Positions 8,352 to 16,482 of a stretch of DNA of 64,000 nucleotides are shown here, piece after piece. Both the position numbers and the translations under genes were made by a program. The stretch's first letter is position 1, and every line of letters begins with the position of its first letter. The notes below the pieces were generated by a model that had not been told where the DNA came from, ran no database searches, and saw only the letters and a list, made by a program, of their open reading frames with translations. Origin of the DNA: Chloroflexota bacterium. GTDB taxonomy: Bacteria; Chloroflexota; Chloroflexia; Chloroflexales; Herpetosiphonaceae. The DNA is taken from positions 124,001 to 188,000 of the forward strand of contig JAIUOC010000008.1 in assembly GCA_020161265.1 (NCBI GenBank), read 5' to 3'.

Positions 8352-8422
8352 ACTAATTCAATTAGTTTATAAAGATAATGCTATTAGTTTTCGAGGTATT
8401 TGTCAAGACTAAATCTATTAGT
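8352..8422 (-). promoter_or_regulatory. Promoter and palindromic operators of the DUF4260-TetR operon
   Basis: On the minus strand TTGACA (8406-8401), 17-base spacer, TAGCAT (8383-8378). Two related 15-mers flank it: ACTAAATCTATTAGT (8408-8422, immediately upstream of the -35) and the perfect palindrome ACTAATTCAATTAGT (8352-8366, near the transcription start). A further ATTAGT half-site lies in the spacer. Two sites of this size around a promoter that leads to a TetR gene suggest autoregulation. Confidence 0.7.
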
Positions 8423-8423
8423 T

Positions 8424-9440
8424 TTATGATTGGGCTTGATATTTACGCCGCCATTCAGCCACAGTCAGAATTTCTTCGCGTGGTTCTTGCGTGGCATCTG
8501 CCAAACAAGCATTAAAATGTTGGGTCAATTCAGCTGGATCAAAGCTATTGCTGCGGCCAATCACCACAATTTGGCTGTACGGAGTGGTTGCGCCCCATGG
8601 CTCACTAAGCCGCAAACTAGCACGTTTGCCCGCCAATTGAACAATTGCCCGCCGTTCAGGCGCTTCGGCTAGATACATAATCCCTTTGGCACGAAAAATC
8701 GTAGTTGGCAATTGTTGGAAGGCGTGTTGCAGGCTACTCATGGTAAAAGGCTGATCAGTTTGGTAATTCCAGGTTTGCCATTCTTCGTTGTGTTGATGCT
8801 GGGTGGGATGCGCTTCAGCCTGCACATCGATGCGATATTGGCCGACTCCCAACAGCAAATCAACCGGAACCTCGCCATATTCAGCGCTCAAAATTCGCGC
8901 CCGTGGCACAATCGTTTGAATCCAGGCAATCACCCGTTGCTGTTGCTCAGCATCAACCAAATCGATTTTATTGATAACCACAATATCAGCAGCAGCAATT
9001 TGATCGACGACTTGGATCAATTGCTCGCGTTGTTGGTGAATATGCTCAGCATCAACGACCGCCACAATCGAATCGAGGTTGATCAACGAGCGGAGGGCTG
9101 GCAAACGGAAGGTTAATGCCACCGAAACCGGGTCGGAAACGCCGCTAGCTTCGACAATGATATATTCAGGTCGATCATCGCGCTCAAGCAATTCGAGGGT
9201 GGTAGTGAGCAAATCCTCGCGAATGGTGCAGCAAATACAGCCATTCGCCAAATTAATTACAGCGTCGTTTTCAACCCCAACTACCAATTGCGAGTCAATA
9301 TTAATCTCGCCAAAATCGTTAACCAGCACCGCGATTTTGAGGCCATGCTGGGCACTAAGCAGCCGATTGAGCAGGGTAGTTTTGCCTGCGCCCAAAAATC
9401 CGGTCAAAATCGTCATTGGAATAGCAGTTGCGTCACTCAT
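8424..9440 (-). CDS. CobW/ZNG1-family metal-chaperone GTPase
   Basis: The protein has 338 residues. Seen: Walker A GFLGAGKTTLLN near residue 15, the CxCC metal motif NGCICCTIRED near 70, Walker B-like VEASGVSDPV, the guanine-recognition motif NKID, and a C-terminal CobW_C domain. The family (COG0523) couples GTP hydrolysis to delivery of zinc or other divalent metals to client enzymes. ATG 9440 is chosen over the GTG one codon upstream because 'aaggag' stands 6 bases before it. No zinc-uptake gene or Zur box is obvious next to it, so the metal served is not certain. Confidence 0.88.
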   Translation of the reverse strand: MSDATAIPMTILTGFLGAGKTTLLNRLLSAQHGLKIAVLVNDFGEINIDSQLVVGVENDAVINLANGCICCTIREDLLTTTLELLERDDRPEYIIVEASGVSDPVSVALTFRLPALRSLINLDSIVAVVDAEHIHQQREQLIQVVDQIAAADIVVINKIDLVDAEQQQRVIAWIQTIVPRARILSAEYGEVPVDLLLGVGQYRIDVQAEAHPTQHQHNEEWQTWNYQTDQPFTMSSLQHAFQQLPTTIFRAKGIMYLAEAPERRAIVQLAGKRASLRLSEPWGATTPYSQIVVIGRSNSFDPAELTQHFNACLADATQEPREEILTVAEWRRKYQAQS

Positions 9441-9697
9441 CACACACTCCTTATTGGCCTAATCGAATTTTAGCAGGGTTGAAAACTGCAATGCAGATCA
9501 AGTAATGGTTTCCAATTGAGTAATTATTGATATACCACCTTTTAACGACCAGTTATTTTGCACAACTGCTAATCCAATCAATAAAAGAAGTCTGGTGAGG
9601 TGAACCAGATGCTATGATATACTTCTTCCTCGCTTCTTCATAAAATACTAGGCTCTGTCTGATAATTCTATGGTAGACGCTCCGATAGGATGTGGGT

Positions 9698-9742
9698 ATG
9701 GCTCGCCATGAATTGACCGATGCCCAGTTTGCAAATTTCTAG
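9698..9742 (+). pseudogene. Remnant of an IS5-type transposase N-terminus
   Basis: A 15-codon frame, ATG 9698 to TAG 9742, reads M-A-R-H-E-L-T-D-A-Q-F-A-N-F. This closely resembles the start of IS5-family (DUF4096) transposases, which commonly begin with RHELTDAQW. The stretch just upstream (from about 9650, 'aggctctgtctgataa') looks like an IS terminal region. The rest of the transposase is missing: after the stop comes a terminator hairpin. I read this as a scar left after deletion of an insertion sequence. The match is from memory of the family and not from a search. Confidence 0.5.
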
Positions 9743-9743
9743 G

Positions 9744-9783
9744 AACCACCATGAGTGTCAGCAGATCTCATGGTGGTTTTGTT
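9744..9783 (+). terminator. Strong intrinsic terminator beside the IS remnant
   Basis: A perfect 12-bp stem AACCACCATGAG (9744-9755) / CTCATGGTGGTT (9767-9778) with an 11-base loop is followed by TTGTTT. It begins right after the remnant's stop codon. The remaining gap, 9784-10011, shows no convincing gene. Confidence 0.75.
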
Positions 9784-10011
9784 TGCTGGGCACATTTTCT
9801 ATGTCTAACACATCAATAGTGATTGCTTGGTTCTTTGGTTCCATGGTTAATTCAGGCCTTGGTTGTAGTGTAAAACCGTGTTTATATCCGATAATTTCTC
9901 GGTAGCTAGCGTCTGGGGAGCATTATTTTTGATCCAAACCAAATGAAATTCCTGCAACGCTTCATGCCGATGCTTCAAACTAGGGTTCATAGATTGAGGA
10001 AGGTTTACAAC

Positions 10012-10743
10012 ATGATTTGGTACGATTGTGGTTATCTGCTTATGACCCGGATTCAGCGTCCATCAGACCTTGATCCGCAACTTTTCCCAGAAACGATGTA
10101 TGCATTACGCGACTGTAGTTTCAACGCACTGCCTGAGCACTGGTGGCGTTATTTCAGCGCTGAGCCGAGTGATTTGCTGGCGAAAGATTTAGCTGATTGG
10201 TATACAAAAAACCAAGCTGGATTATTGCTGCCCAATCTATTTACTACGCTCGAATTAGCCCAAGAATTTGCCTACAAATTACCAAACCCGCGCACAGAAT
10301 TGCAGATTGTTAGAATTGGCTTGGCAGCAGCGTATCACGAGCAATTTATGGCTGAACAAACTGCAAAACGGCCAAGTGAGCAACCAGAAGGATTTTTAAC
10401 CATGCTTCAGCAACCCAAGCAACTGCCAATTCAACAAGGTCTGTGGCTTGGGGTTGAGCTAGGCTGGTTCGATTATAACAATATTCACTCATGGGTCTGC
10501 GAATCAGAGCATCAACAATTGATTCGAAGTGACGCGCCTGTGGATTGTCGGCCAAATCAATTTGGGTTACTCAAAAGCCTTGCCGCCGCCGAATATTTGA
10601 TTCCACAGATCTCGATCTACAATGGGATCAATGATGATACGCCAGCGCCGCAAGTTTACCCATTTTGCTTGATTGCCTATGAACCTTCATTAATAAATAC
10701 CAAACTTCATATGCCAAATCTTGCTACCATTAACAACAACTAA
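10012..10743 (+). CDS. Hypothetical protein, cytoplasmic, unknown function
   Basis: The protein has 243 residues with start ATG 10012, chosen because 'aggaagg' stands 8 bases before it; the frame stays open 23 codons further upstream without a ribosome site. No signal peptide, membrane helix or known motif is evident. It is rich in Trp, Gln and Leu (for example PEHWWRYFSAEPSDLL and LGVELGWFDYNNIHSWVC), looks mixed alpha/beta and globular, and ends in an Asn-rich tail. It stands alone between an IS scar and a strong terminator. I do not recognise it. Confidence 0.6.
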   Translation: MIWYDCGYLLMTRIQRPSDLDPQLFPETMYALRDCSFNALPEHWWRYFSAEPSDLLAKDLADWYTKNQAGLLLPNLFTTLELAQEFAYKLPNPRTELQIVRIGLAAAYHEQFMAEQTAKRPSEQPEGFLTMLQQPKQLPIQQGLWLGVELGWFDYNNIHSWVCESEHQQLIRSDAPVDCRPNQFGLLKSLAAAEYLIPQISIYNGINDDTPAPQVYPFCLIAYEPSLINTKLHMPNLATINNN

Positions 10744-10762
10744 TTTAGATCACCACTTGGTT

Positions 10763-10802
10763 AGCCTCGGGCTCTGGTAGGAGCCAGCAGCCGAGGCTTT
10801 TT
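10763..10802 (+). terminator. Intrinsic terminator
   Basis: Outer stem AGCCTCGG (10763-10770) / CCGAGGCT (10791-10798) with an inner GGCTC/GAGCC stem, followed by TTTTG. It ends the hypothetical gene before the HEAT-repeat gene. Confidence 0.85.
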
Positions 10803-10846
10803 GCTAGGCTTAGATCACCTATTTTACCGCTGAGAGATTTACAAAT

Positions 10847-11788
10847 ATGCAGCCAATTGAACCTACTGAAACCTACAGTTTCGCCGAAATGCAGGCACTG
10901 GCACAGCATCCTGAGGCTGAGCAACGCCAAACCATCGCTTACGATTTGCGTTGCTCCAACAAGCCCTTAGCACTGGCGATCTTGATTGACTTATTAAATG
11001 ATGCGGATCAAGTGGTGCAAATTAACGCGATTCGTTCGATTGGCTTGTGGGGTGCACGGCGCAACTCGCCCAGCCTACTGCAACCAGCAACTCAAGCTCT
11101 ATTAGCGCTAGTTCAACAATCGCCCGACCAGATGCTACTTGACCACGGTTTAATCAGCCTTGGCGAAATTGGCGATCCGCAGGCAATCGACTGGTGTTTA
11201 AGCCAGTTGATCAATCAGCCTCGTTCACGGCTATGCGCGGCAACAGCCTTGGGTATGCTCAAAGCCGAACAAGCTCGCCCGTGGCTCTTGCAAATTCTAG
11301 CCGATCAGGGCGAAGCGCCGATTGTCCGCACAACCTGTATTGAAGCACTGAGCCAACTCATATTCGACTCTACTACCAACCAAACTTTGATCTCAGCGCT
11401 GCAAGATTCAACAGCCGAAGTGCGCGAAAAGGCTGGTTTAGCGCTCTGTCAGTTGGGCGATTTTAGTGCCTTCGAGTCACTTTGGGCCTACATTCGCCGT
11501 GAAACTGCGATCAAGCCCAGCCAAGTTGTCCATGCACTGGCCTTATTTGGCGACCAAACATTTGAGCCAACCTTAGCTTTTTTAAATGATCCCGATCCCA
11601 ATCTGCGCTATTGGGCCGCCTTAGCGCTCGGCATGTTCCACGATCCACGGGCGATTCCGGCATTGGTTGCATTATTAAATGATCAGGCGCAAACGCACAC
11701 CCGTGCCTTGGTGGCAACCGCCGCCCGCAAAGCGCTTAACCGCCTACAAAGCTTGTTGGTTGGCAACCCTGCCAGCACTTTAGCGTAG
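10847..11788 (+). CDS. HEAT-repeat (PBS-lyase-type) protein
   Basis: The 313-residue protein is made almost entirely of paired helices in HEAT/EZ-type repeats of about 30 residues. Typical repeat cores are LLNDADQVVQINAIRSIGLW, LISLGEIGDPQAIDWCL, LQDSTAEVREKAGLALCQLG, LNDPDPNLRYWAALALGMF and PRAIPALVALLNDQ. HEAT proteins of this kind are scaffolds for protein-protein contact; some act as lyases on bilins, but nothing here points to phycobilins. It is followed after 37 bases by a series of small uncharacterised genes, possibly co-transcribed. Partner unknown. Confidence 0.82.
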   Translation: MQPIEPTETYSFAEMQALAQHPEAEQRQTIAYDLRCSNKPLALAILIDLLNDADQVVQINAIRSIGLWGARRNSPSLLQPATQALLALVQQSPDQMLLDHGLISLGEIGDPQAIDWCLSQLINQPRSRLCAATALGMLKAEQARPWLLQILADQGEAPIVRTTCIEALSQLIFDSTTNQTLISALQDSTAEVREKAGLALCQLGDFSAFESLWAYIRRETAIKPSQVVHALALFGDQTFEPTLAFLNDPDPNLRYWAALALGMFHDPRAIPALVALLNDQAQTHTRALVATAARKALNRLQSLLVGNPASTLA

Positions 11789-11825
11789 CATAAACGAGTT
11801 TCAAATTGAATTGAATGGAGTGGTT

Positions 11826-12074
11826 ATGAACCAGAAATATGTCAATATACTCAATCTCGTCGCTGGATTGTCGTCGATCTCTGTAGGAATTATGCAAAGC
11901 TATAAGATGCTTACGGGCGATACACGCTGGATTGAAATTTTTGGTACCATAGGTTTTTTATTAACAGGGTTATTTTTACTTTTTCAAAAGAAATTTAATC
12001 CAATAGTCAATATTATTATTATTTCTATTGCGCTTATCTGTTTCATCATTAATTACATTAGGTTTCTTATTTAA
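11826..12074 (+). CDS. Small membrane protein, unknown function
   Basis: The product has 82 residues with start ATG 11826 ('ggag' 5 bases before). It has three hydrophobic segments at about residues 8-28, 39-55 and 58-80, with little else. It is notably rich in AT codons (ATT, ATA) compared with the HEAT gene before it. It lies 37 bases after that gene and 19 bases before the next, all on one strand. No family is recognised. Confidence 0.6.
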   Translation: MNQKYVNILNLVAGLSSISVGIMQSYKMLTGDTRWIEIFGTIGFLLTGLFLLFQKKFNPIVNIIIISIALICFIINYIRFLI

Positions 12075-12093
12075 TTGAGGAAGAGAGTGGGAG

Positions 12094-12651
12094 ATGCGTA
12101 CTACACGTTGGATTATCGTTGGATTACTTTGCATAATGGCATTGATTGGGGTGTATGTTTGGTCAATTCAGCCTGTTGCTCCAGTAACCCCACCAGCAGG
12201 TTGGCAAACATTTAAACAAGGCAAATTAACGGTTGTGCTGCCGCCAGAATTTATGGTGCTTGATCCTACGATCCCTAGCGCCAATGCTAATTTTACCAAT
12301 ACCTATAGCGGTACGCTCGAAAGCTTGGGGAAAATTGCCAACGATCCGCTTAAAATCGAATTTCTGGCGGTAAATCTTGAAAATGGCGATATCTTTATGC
12401 TTATCGATAAAGTTAATAATAAAAATGAATCAGCAATATTAAATCAAATAAATAATGTTGCTGAATTACTATTGCATATTCGTAGCCATAATAAAATGGA
12501 TACAGAATCATTTTCGAGAAGCGGTGCAATAGCTGTAAATGATAAATTAGTATCATTTAGCATCAGCGAAAAATCACAATATCTTCAAAGCAGTGATGCA
12601 TTTCGATTAATGAGCTTACAAGTCAAGCTAGAAGATGAATCGAAAGAATGA
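12094..12651 (+). CDS. Membrane-anchored extracytoplasmic protein, unknown function
   Basis: The 185-residue protein begins with a positively charged end and one hydrophobic helix (about residues 6-25: IIVGLLCIMALIGVYVW), then a proline-rich linker and a soluble domain of about 145 residues. That domain has beta-strand-like alternation (GKLTVVLPPEFMVLD) and resembles the PsbP-like 'WQTFKQGKLTVVLPPEF' type of small lipid-facing or extracytoplasmic domains, but I cannot assign it. There is no lipobox Cys. 'agagtgggag' precedes ATG 12094. Part of a cluster of small genes. Confidence 0.6.
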   Translation: MRTTRWIIVGLLCIMALIGVYVWSIQPVAPVTPPAGWQTFKQGKLTVVLPPEFMVLDPTIPSANANFTNTYSGTLESLGKIANDPLKIEFLAVNLENGDIFMLIDKVNNKNESAILNQINNVAELLLHIRSHNKMDTESFSRSGAIAVNDKLVSFSISEKSQYLQSSDAFRLMSLQVKLEDESKE

Positions 12652-12661
12652 GGTGAATATC

Positions 12662-12967
12662 ATGCAAGAATATCAACGATTCAATCTGATGTATAGCGGA
12701 TTATCGATCGATTTTAATCAGCAGCGTTTACTGGTTAAACATCGCAATTTTTTAGCACCAATCGTGATGCTTGAGCTACCATTGGAACAAATTAGCTATA
12801 TTAAGTTACGCAAACGCTTTATTTGGTTTGGCAAACAAGGCTTTGAAATTAATTATCGCCAGCATCCCAATGACGCGCTACTTGGTTTCTTCTTTGTTTC
12901 CAAACAATTCCAAGCTTGGCTCGATGCTTTTAGCGCAGCAGGTATCAAAATTATACCTAATGTATAG
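12662..12967 (+). CDS. Small soluble protein, possibly PH-like fold
   Basis: The 101-residue protein starts at ATG 12662 ('gaggtga' 5 bases before); the frame is open nine codons earlier, where it would overlap the previous gene. The pattern is mainly beta strands with a final amphipathic helix (KQFQAWLDAFSAAGI), as in bacterial PH-like domains. That fold is a guess from strand order (GLSIDFNQQRLLVKH, then PLEQISYIKL, then FEINYRQ). It lies 10 bases after the membrane-anchored protein gene. Confidence 0.55.
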   Translation: MQEYQRFNLMYSGLSIDFNQQRLLVKHRNFLAPIVMLELPLEQISYIKLRKRFIWFGKQGFEINYRQHPNDALLGFFFVSKQFQAWLDAFSAAGIKIIPNV

Positions 12968-12985
12968 TTAGGAAAGGAACAATGG

Positions 12986-13468
12986 ATGTTTATGAAATTC
13001 TTCGATTGGATTCTAGGGCGAAATATGCCAGTTGAACCGTGGCGGTTGCAAAGGCTCAATTGGCAGGTTACCGAATATCAGCTTGATGGCGAGTTAGCTG
13101 AATCAGCAACAAATTGGCTTTCAGTTCGCGATACCGCTGAATTGCTTGATCAAATGGTCAAAGAGCAGCATTTAATCGTGTTTTGCTACCATAATCAAGC
13201 CTTTGCCCAAGCTGATGGCATTTGGTTTGAGATGTTTGTTGATTATGATTTGGTGATTATGCTTGCCAACGATGCCGAAACGTTATTTACACCGTTGGCG
13301 CAGCAATATCGCAAGCTTAGCACGAGCATTATTCACGATAATCGGGCTAATCAAATAATTTGGCAGCACGATATGATGTTTCCTGAAGAAATTATTCAAC
13401 ACAAACGTGATTTGCTGATTATCAGCCACGATGCTGATAGCATCTTTTTAATTCGACAGGATGCATAA
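12986..13468 (+). CDS. Hypothetical soluble protein
   Basis: The 160-residue protein has no signal peptide or membrane helix. Seen: a Trp-containing N-terminus (MFMKFFDWILGRNMPVEPW), an acidic mixed alpha/beta body, and stretches such as LIVFCYHNQAFAQADGIWFE and DYDLVIMLANDAETLFTPL. ATG 12986 has 'aggaaagga' 7 bases before it. It follows the previous gene by 18 bases and is probably in the same transcript. I do not recognise a family; the cluster has the look of lineage-specific genes. Confidence 0.6.
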   Translation: MFMKFFDWILGRNMPVEPWRLQRLNWQVTEYQLDGELAESATNWLSVRDTAELLDQMVKEQHLIVFCYHNQAFAQADGIWFEMFVDYDLVIMLANDAETLFTPLAQQYRKLSTSIIHDNRANQIIWQHDMMFPEEIIQHKRDLLIISHDADSIFLIRQDA

Positions 13469-13552
13469 TTATGCGTAGTTTTGGCAAAATCAGCTTCATC
13501 CATAAAGCGATCAATGACGAACTGTTGCTGAACACTTATCGAAAGGTTGAGC

Positions 13553-13867
13553 ATGCGGCAGTTTCGGCTCAAACACGAATACATCGCTAGCGGCCTATTG
13601 TATGGGCTAGTGCCCCTCTTGTTGTACGCTCTGCTTGATTCGTTTTGGCTGGGGTTATTGTTGGGCTTTTGGTTGGTGGTTGGCCTGATTCGCTGGTTTA
13701 CGGCGATTGTTTGGCAGCCATGGATGGTGTGGCTGAGCTATACCATAAGTCTCGGCTTGGTTGGGCTAATTGTTGCTCTAGGCCTTCATTCGGTCACGGT
13801 AACGTTGTATGTTTTGCATTGGCTCGCCGCAGGAGTGTTGGCGAGTATGTTGTTTAATCGCTATTAA
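13553..13867 (+). CDS. Small polytopic membrane protein
   Basis: The product has 104 residues from ATG 13553 ('gaaagg' 6 bases before). Four closely packed hydrophobic helices (about 13-30, 31-46, 55-72, 78-98) occupy nearly the whole chain, with a basic start (MRQFRLKHEY) and a basic C-terminus, which suggests a bundle with both ends inside. It is the last gene of the small-gene cluster before glmU; an 84-base gap with no clear function separates it from the preceding gene. Unknown function. Confidence 0.6.
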   Translation: MRQFRLKHEYIASGLLYGLVPLLLYALLDSFWLGLLLGFWLVVGLIRWFTAIVWQPWMVWLSYTISLGLVGLIVALGLHSVTVTLYVLHWLAAGVLASMLFNRY

Positions 13868-13985
13868 AGCTCAACCCATCCCCCGAAAGTTCCCTCGCAG
13901 GAGCGCCCGCGTCGCCGCAATTTTCTGCTAAGATAGCCCTTGGATAGATTTACGATATTTAGCTTGCAATGGGGAGCGTTGAACT

Positions 13986-15365
13986 ATGACACTCGGTGTG
14001 GTTGTGTTGGCTGCTGGTCAAGGGACGCGCATGCGTTCGAGCTTACCGAAAGTTTTACATCCTGTTGCCGGATTGCCATTAGTTGAGCATGTGACCCGTC
14101 TGGCCGATGCGGTTGGCGCACAGCAGATTGTATTGGTCGTAAGCGAAGATACTTTAGCCCCAATTAGTGCCGCGTTTGGCCATCGCTATCGTTATGTGGT
14201 GCAACACGAGCGACTTGGCACGGGCCATGCGGTGGCGCAAGCTCGCGCCGAACTCGAAGGCAAGGTCGATGAAGTGCTGGTGTTGTATGGCGCTGATCCA
14301 TTGATGCGCCATGAATCGCTGCTCGAATTATTGGCAGTGCGCCGCACCACCAATGCCAAAGCCGCGATCGTCAGCTTTCAAGCCGATCCGCCAACTGGCT
14401 ATGGTCGGATTGTGCGCGACGCAACAGGCGCAGTCCAAGCGATTGTTGAAGAACGCAACGCCACTCCCGAACAACGCCGAATTACTGAAGTGAATCAAGG
14501 TGTGGCGCTCTACGATGGCGCTTGGCTCTGGAATGCCCTCGAGCAGGTACAGCCCAATAGCTTGAATGGCGAATATTATTTGACTGATTTGGTTGAGATT
14601 GCGCTGCACGAGCATGGCCTTGGCGCAGTAGCTGCTATTCAGTTACGCGACCCCGATGAAGCCTTGGGGGTGAATGATCGAATTCAGTTGGCCCAAGTTG
14701 GGGCAATTTTGAATGCGCGGAAAATTCGTGCCTTGATGTTGGCCGGAGTGACCGTGGTTGATCCTGCTACGACCTTTGTTGATCACGATGTGCAAGTTGG
14801 TATGGATACGACCCTATTGCCTGGCACAATTATCAAAGGCCGCACCACCATTGGGACAAATTGTTTGATCGGCCCCAACAGCTTAATTGAAGCTTCGCAG
14901 ATTGGTGACCATTGCAAAATTAGCTATTCAGTCGTTGAGCAAGCCCAAATGGATTTGGGAGCCAACATCGGGCCATATGGGCATCTGCGTCGCGGTGCAC
15001 ACCTGATGGAACATGTGCATATGGGCAACTTCGGTGAGGTGAAAAACGCAACCCTAGGCGCTGGCACAAAAATGGGCCATTTTTCCTATGTTGGCGATGC
15101 CACAATCGGCGAGAATGTTAATATTGGTGCTGGCACGATTACCTGCAATTTTACTGCTGACGGCAAAAAGCATCGCACCGAGATTGGCGCGAATGCCTTT
15201 ATTGGCTCCGATTCGCTGTTGCGTGCGCCAGTTAAAATTGGCGAAAACGCAATTACCGGAGCCGGTTCAGTTGTGACCAAAGATATACCTGATGGCGGCG
15301 TGGCCGTGGGTATGCCAGCCCGCGTCATTCGCCACCGCAAGCTTGAGCAGAGTGAGAACGAGTAG
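13986..15365 (+). CDS. glmU: Bifunctional GlmU: UDP-GlcNAc pyrophosphorylase / GlcN-1-P acetyltransferase
   Basis: The 459-residue enzyme makes UDP-N-acetylglucosamine for peptidoglycan and other glycans. Residues 1-230 form the uridyltransferase with LAAGQGTRMRSSLPKVLHP, LYGADPL and the GEYYLTDLVE element. Residues about 255-455 form the left-handed beta-helix acetyltransferase with hexapeptide repeats and the catalytic region GHLRRGAHLMEHVHMGNFGE followed by KNATLGAGTKMGHFSYVGDA. 'ggggag' precedes ATG 13986. prs follows after 45 bases in the same direction, an order common in Gram-positive bacteria, and a terminator closes the pair. Confidence 0.95.
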   Translation: MTLGVVVLAAGQGTRMRSSLPKVLHPVAGLPLVEHVTRLADAVGAQQIVLVVSEDTLAPISAAFGHRYRYVVQHERLGTGHAVAQARAELEGKVDEVLVLYGADPLMRHESLLELLAVRRTTNAKAAIVSFQADPPTGYGRIVRDATGAVQAIVEERNATPEQRRITEVNQGVALYDGAWLWNALEQVQPNSLNGEYYLTDLVEIALHEHGLGAVAAIQLRDPDEALGVNDRIQLAQVGAILNARKIRALMLAGVTVVDPATTFVDHDVQVGMDTTLLPGTIIKGRTTIGTNCLIGPNSLIEASQIGDHCKISYSVVEQAQMDLGANIGPYGHLRRGAHLMEHVHMGNFGEVKNATLGAGTKMGHFSYVGDATIGENVNIGAGTITCNFTADGKKHRTEIGANAFIGSDSLLRAPVKIGENAITGAGSVVTKDIPDGGVAVGMPARVIRHRKLEQSENE

Positions 15366-15410
15366 GCAACGGATTTTTCATTGACCAATTACTAACTTGG
15401 GGGGCATCGA

Positions 15411-16349
15411 ATGGACGGGCGATTGCAGATTTTTACGGGTAATGCCAACATCCCGTTAGCTCGCAGTATCGCATCGCATCTGAATTTGAATTTAGGTCGG
15501 GCTATTGTCGGCGTTTTCAAGAATGGCGAAACTCGCGTGCAGCTTGAAGAAAACGTGCGTGGCTCCGATGTATTTATCGTGCAATCCTTAACTACGCCAG
15601 TTGATCATCATCTCATGGAGTTGTTGTTGATGATCGATGCCCTACGCCGAGCTTCGGCTCAACGGGTAACAGCGGTGATTCCTTACTATGGCTATGCCAA
15701 GCAAGAGAAGAAAACTACTGGGCGTGAGCCGATCTCAGCTAAATTGGTCGCCAACTTGATCGCGACCGCCGGAGCTGATCGGGTGCTGACCATGGATTTG
15801 CATGCGCCAGCAATCGAGGGCTTTTTCGATATTCCCGTTGATCACTTGCAAGCTGGGCCATTGATCGCCGACCACTTTCGTAGCCGCAACATGAAAAATG
15901 TGGTGGTGGTTTCGCCCGATGCTGGCGGTGTGGGTCGCGCTAATAAATTCCGCGAACGCATCGGCGCAAGTTTGGCAATTATCGCCAAGCAACGCCCAGC
16001 ACCCGATGTTTCTGAAGTGGTCGAAATGGTCGGCGACGTTGCTGGCAAGCACGCGGTAATCTTCGACGACATGATTTCAACTGGGGGAACCTTGGCCGAA
16101 GCTGCCAAAACCCTCAAAGAACGCGGCGCAATTAGCGTGGTGGCCTGTGCTACTCACGGCATTTTTGCTGGCAATGCGGTCGAATTGCTGGGCGATTCGG
16201 TGATGGAAGAAGTGCTGGTTACCGACACGATTCCCTTGCCTGCCGAAGCCAGCGCCGCGCGGATTGCCCAAATTTCGGTAGCATCGTTGTTTGCCGAAGC
16301 CATTATTCGGATTCACAAAGATCTTTCCTTGAGCGCATTATTCAGCTAA
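15411..16349 (+). CDS. prs: Ribose-phosphate pyrophosphokinase
   Basis: The 312-residue enzyme makes PRPP from ribose 5-phosphate and ATP for purine, pyrimidine, histidine, tryptophan and NAD synthesis. Seen: IFTGNANIPLA at the N-terminus, the FKNGETRVQ loop, YYGYAKQEKKTTGREPIS, and the PRPP-binding loop VIFDDMISTGGTLAEAA. Length is normal for class I enzymes. 'cttgggggg' precedes ATG 15411. It is the second gene of a glmU-prs operon; a terminator follows 26 bases after the stop. Confidence 0.96.
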   Translation: MDGRLQIFTGNANIPLARSIASHLNLNLGRAIVGVFKNGETRVQLEENVRGSDVFIVQSLTTPVDHHLMELLLMIDALRRASAQRVTAVIPYYGYAKQEKKTTGREPISAKLVANLIATAGADRVLTMDLHAPAIEGFFDIPVDHLQAGPLIADHFRSRNMKNVVVVSPDAGGVGRANKFRERIGASLAIIAKQRPAPDVSEVVEMVGDVAGKHAVIFDDMISTGGTLAEAAKTLKERGAISVVACATHGIFAGNAVELLGDSVMEEVLVTDTIPLPAEASAARIAQISVASLFAEAIIRIHKDLSLSALFS

Positions 16350-16374
16350 ACTCAACTTACAGATAACTTAAATC

Positions 16375-16410
16375 AAGCGCTGCTAGCTTTGTTTCTAGCA
16401 GCGCTTTTTT
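16375..16410 (+). terminator. Intrinsic terminator of the glmU-prs operon
   Basis: A perfect 12-bp stem AAGCGCTGCTAG (16375-16386) / CTAGCAGCGCTT (16395-16406) with an 8-base loop runs straight into a T tract. Confidence 0.92.
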
Positions 16411-16427
16411 GTTTGGCGGAGCAAAAC

Positions 16428-16455
16428 TTGCCCTCCTGATGAGATGCGTTAGAAT
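16428..16455 (+). promoter_or_regulatory. Promoter of the glycosyltransferase gene
   Basis: TTGCCC (16428-16433), 16-base spacer, TAGAAT (16450-16455), about 28 bases before the ATG. The -35 is moderate. Confidence 0.5.
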
Positions 16456-16482
16456 AGCCCTGACCTTAAAGGAGTTTCGTGA

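Noticed and set aside
9720..9905. A 61-residue reading frame beside the IS scar
   Set aside because: It overlaps the terminator hairpin and has no start signal or recognisable motif.
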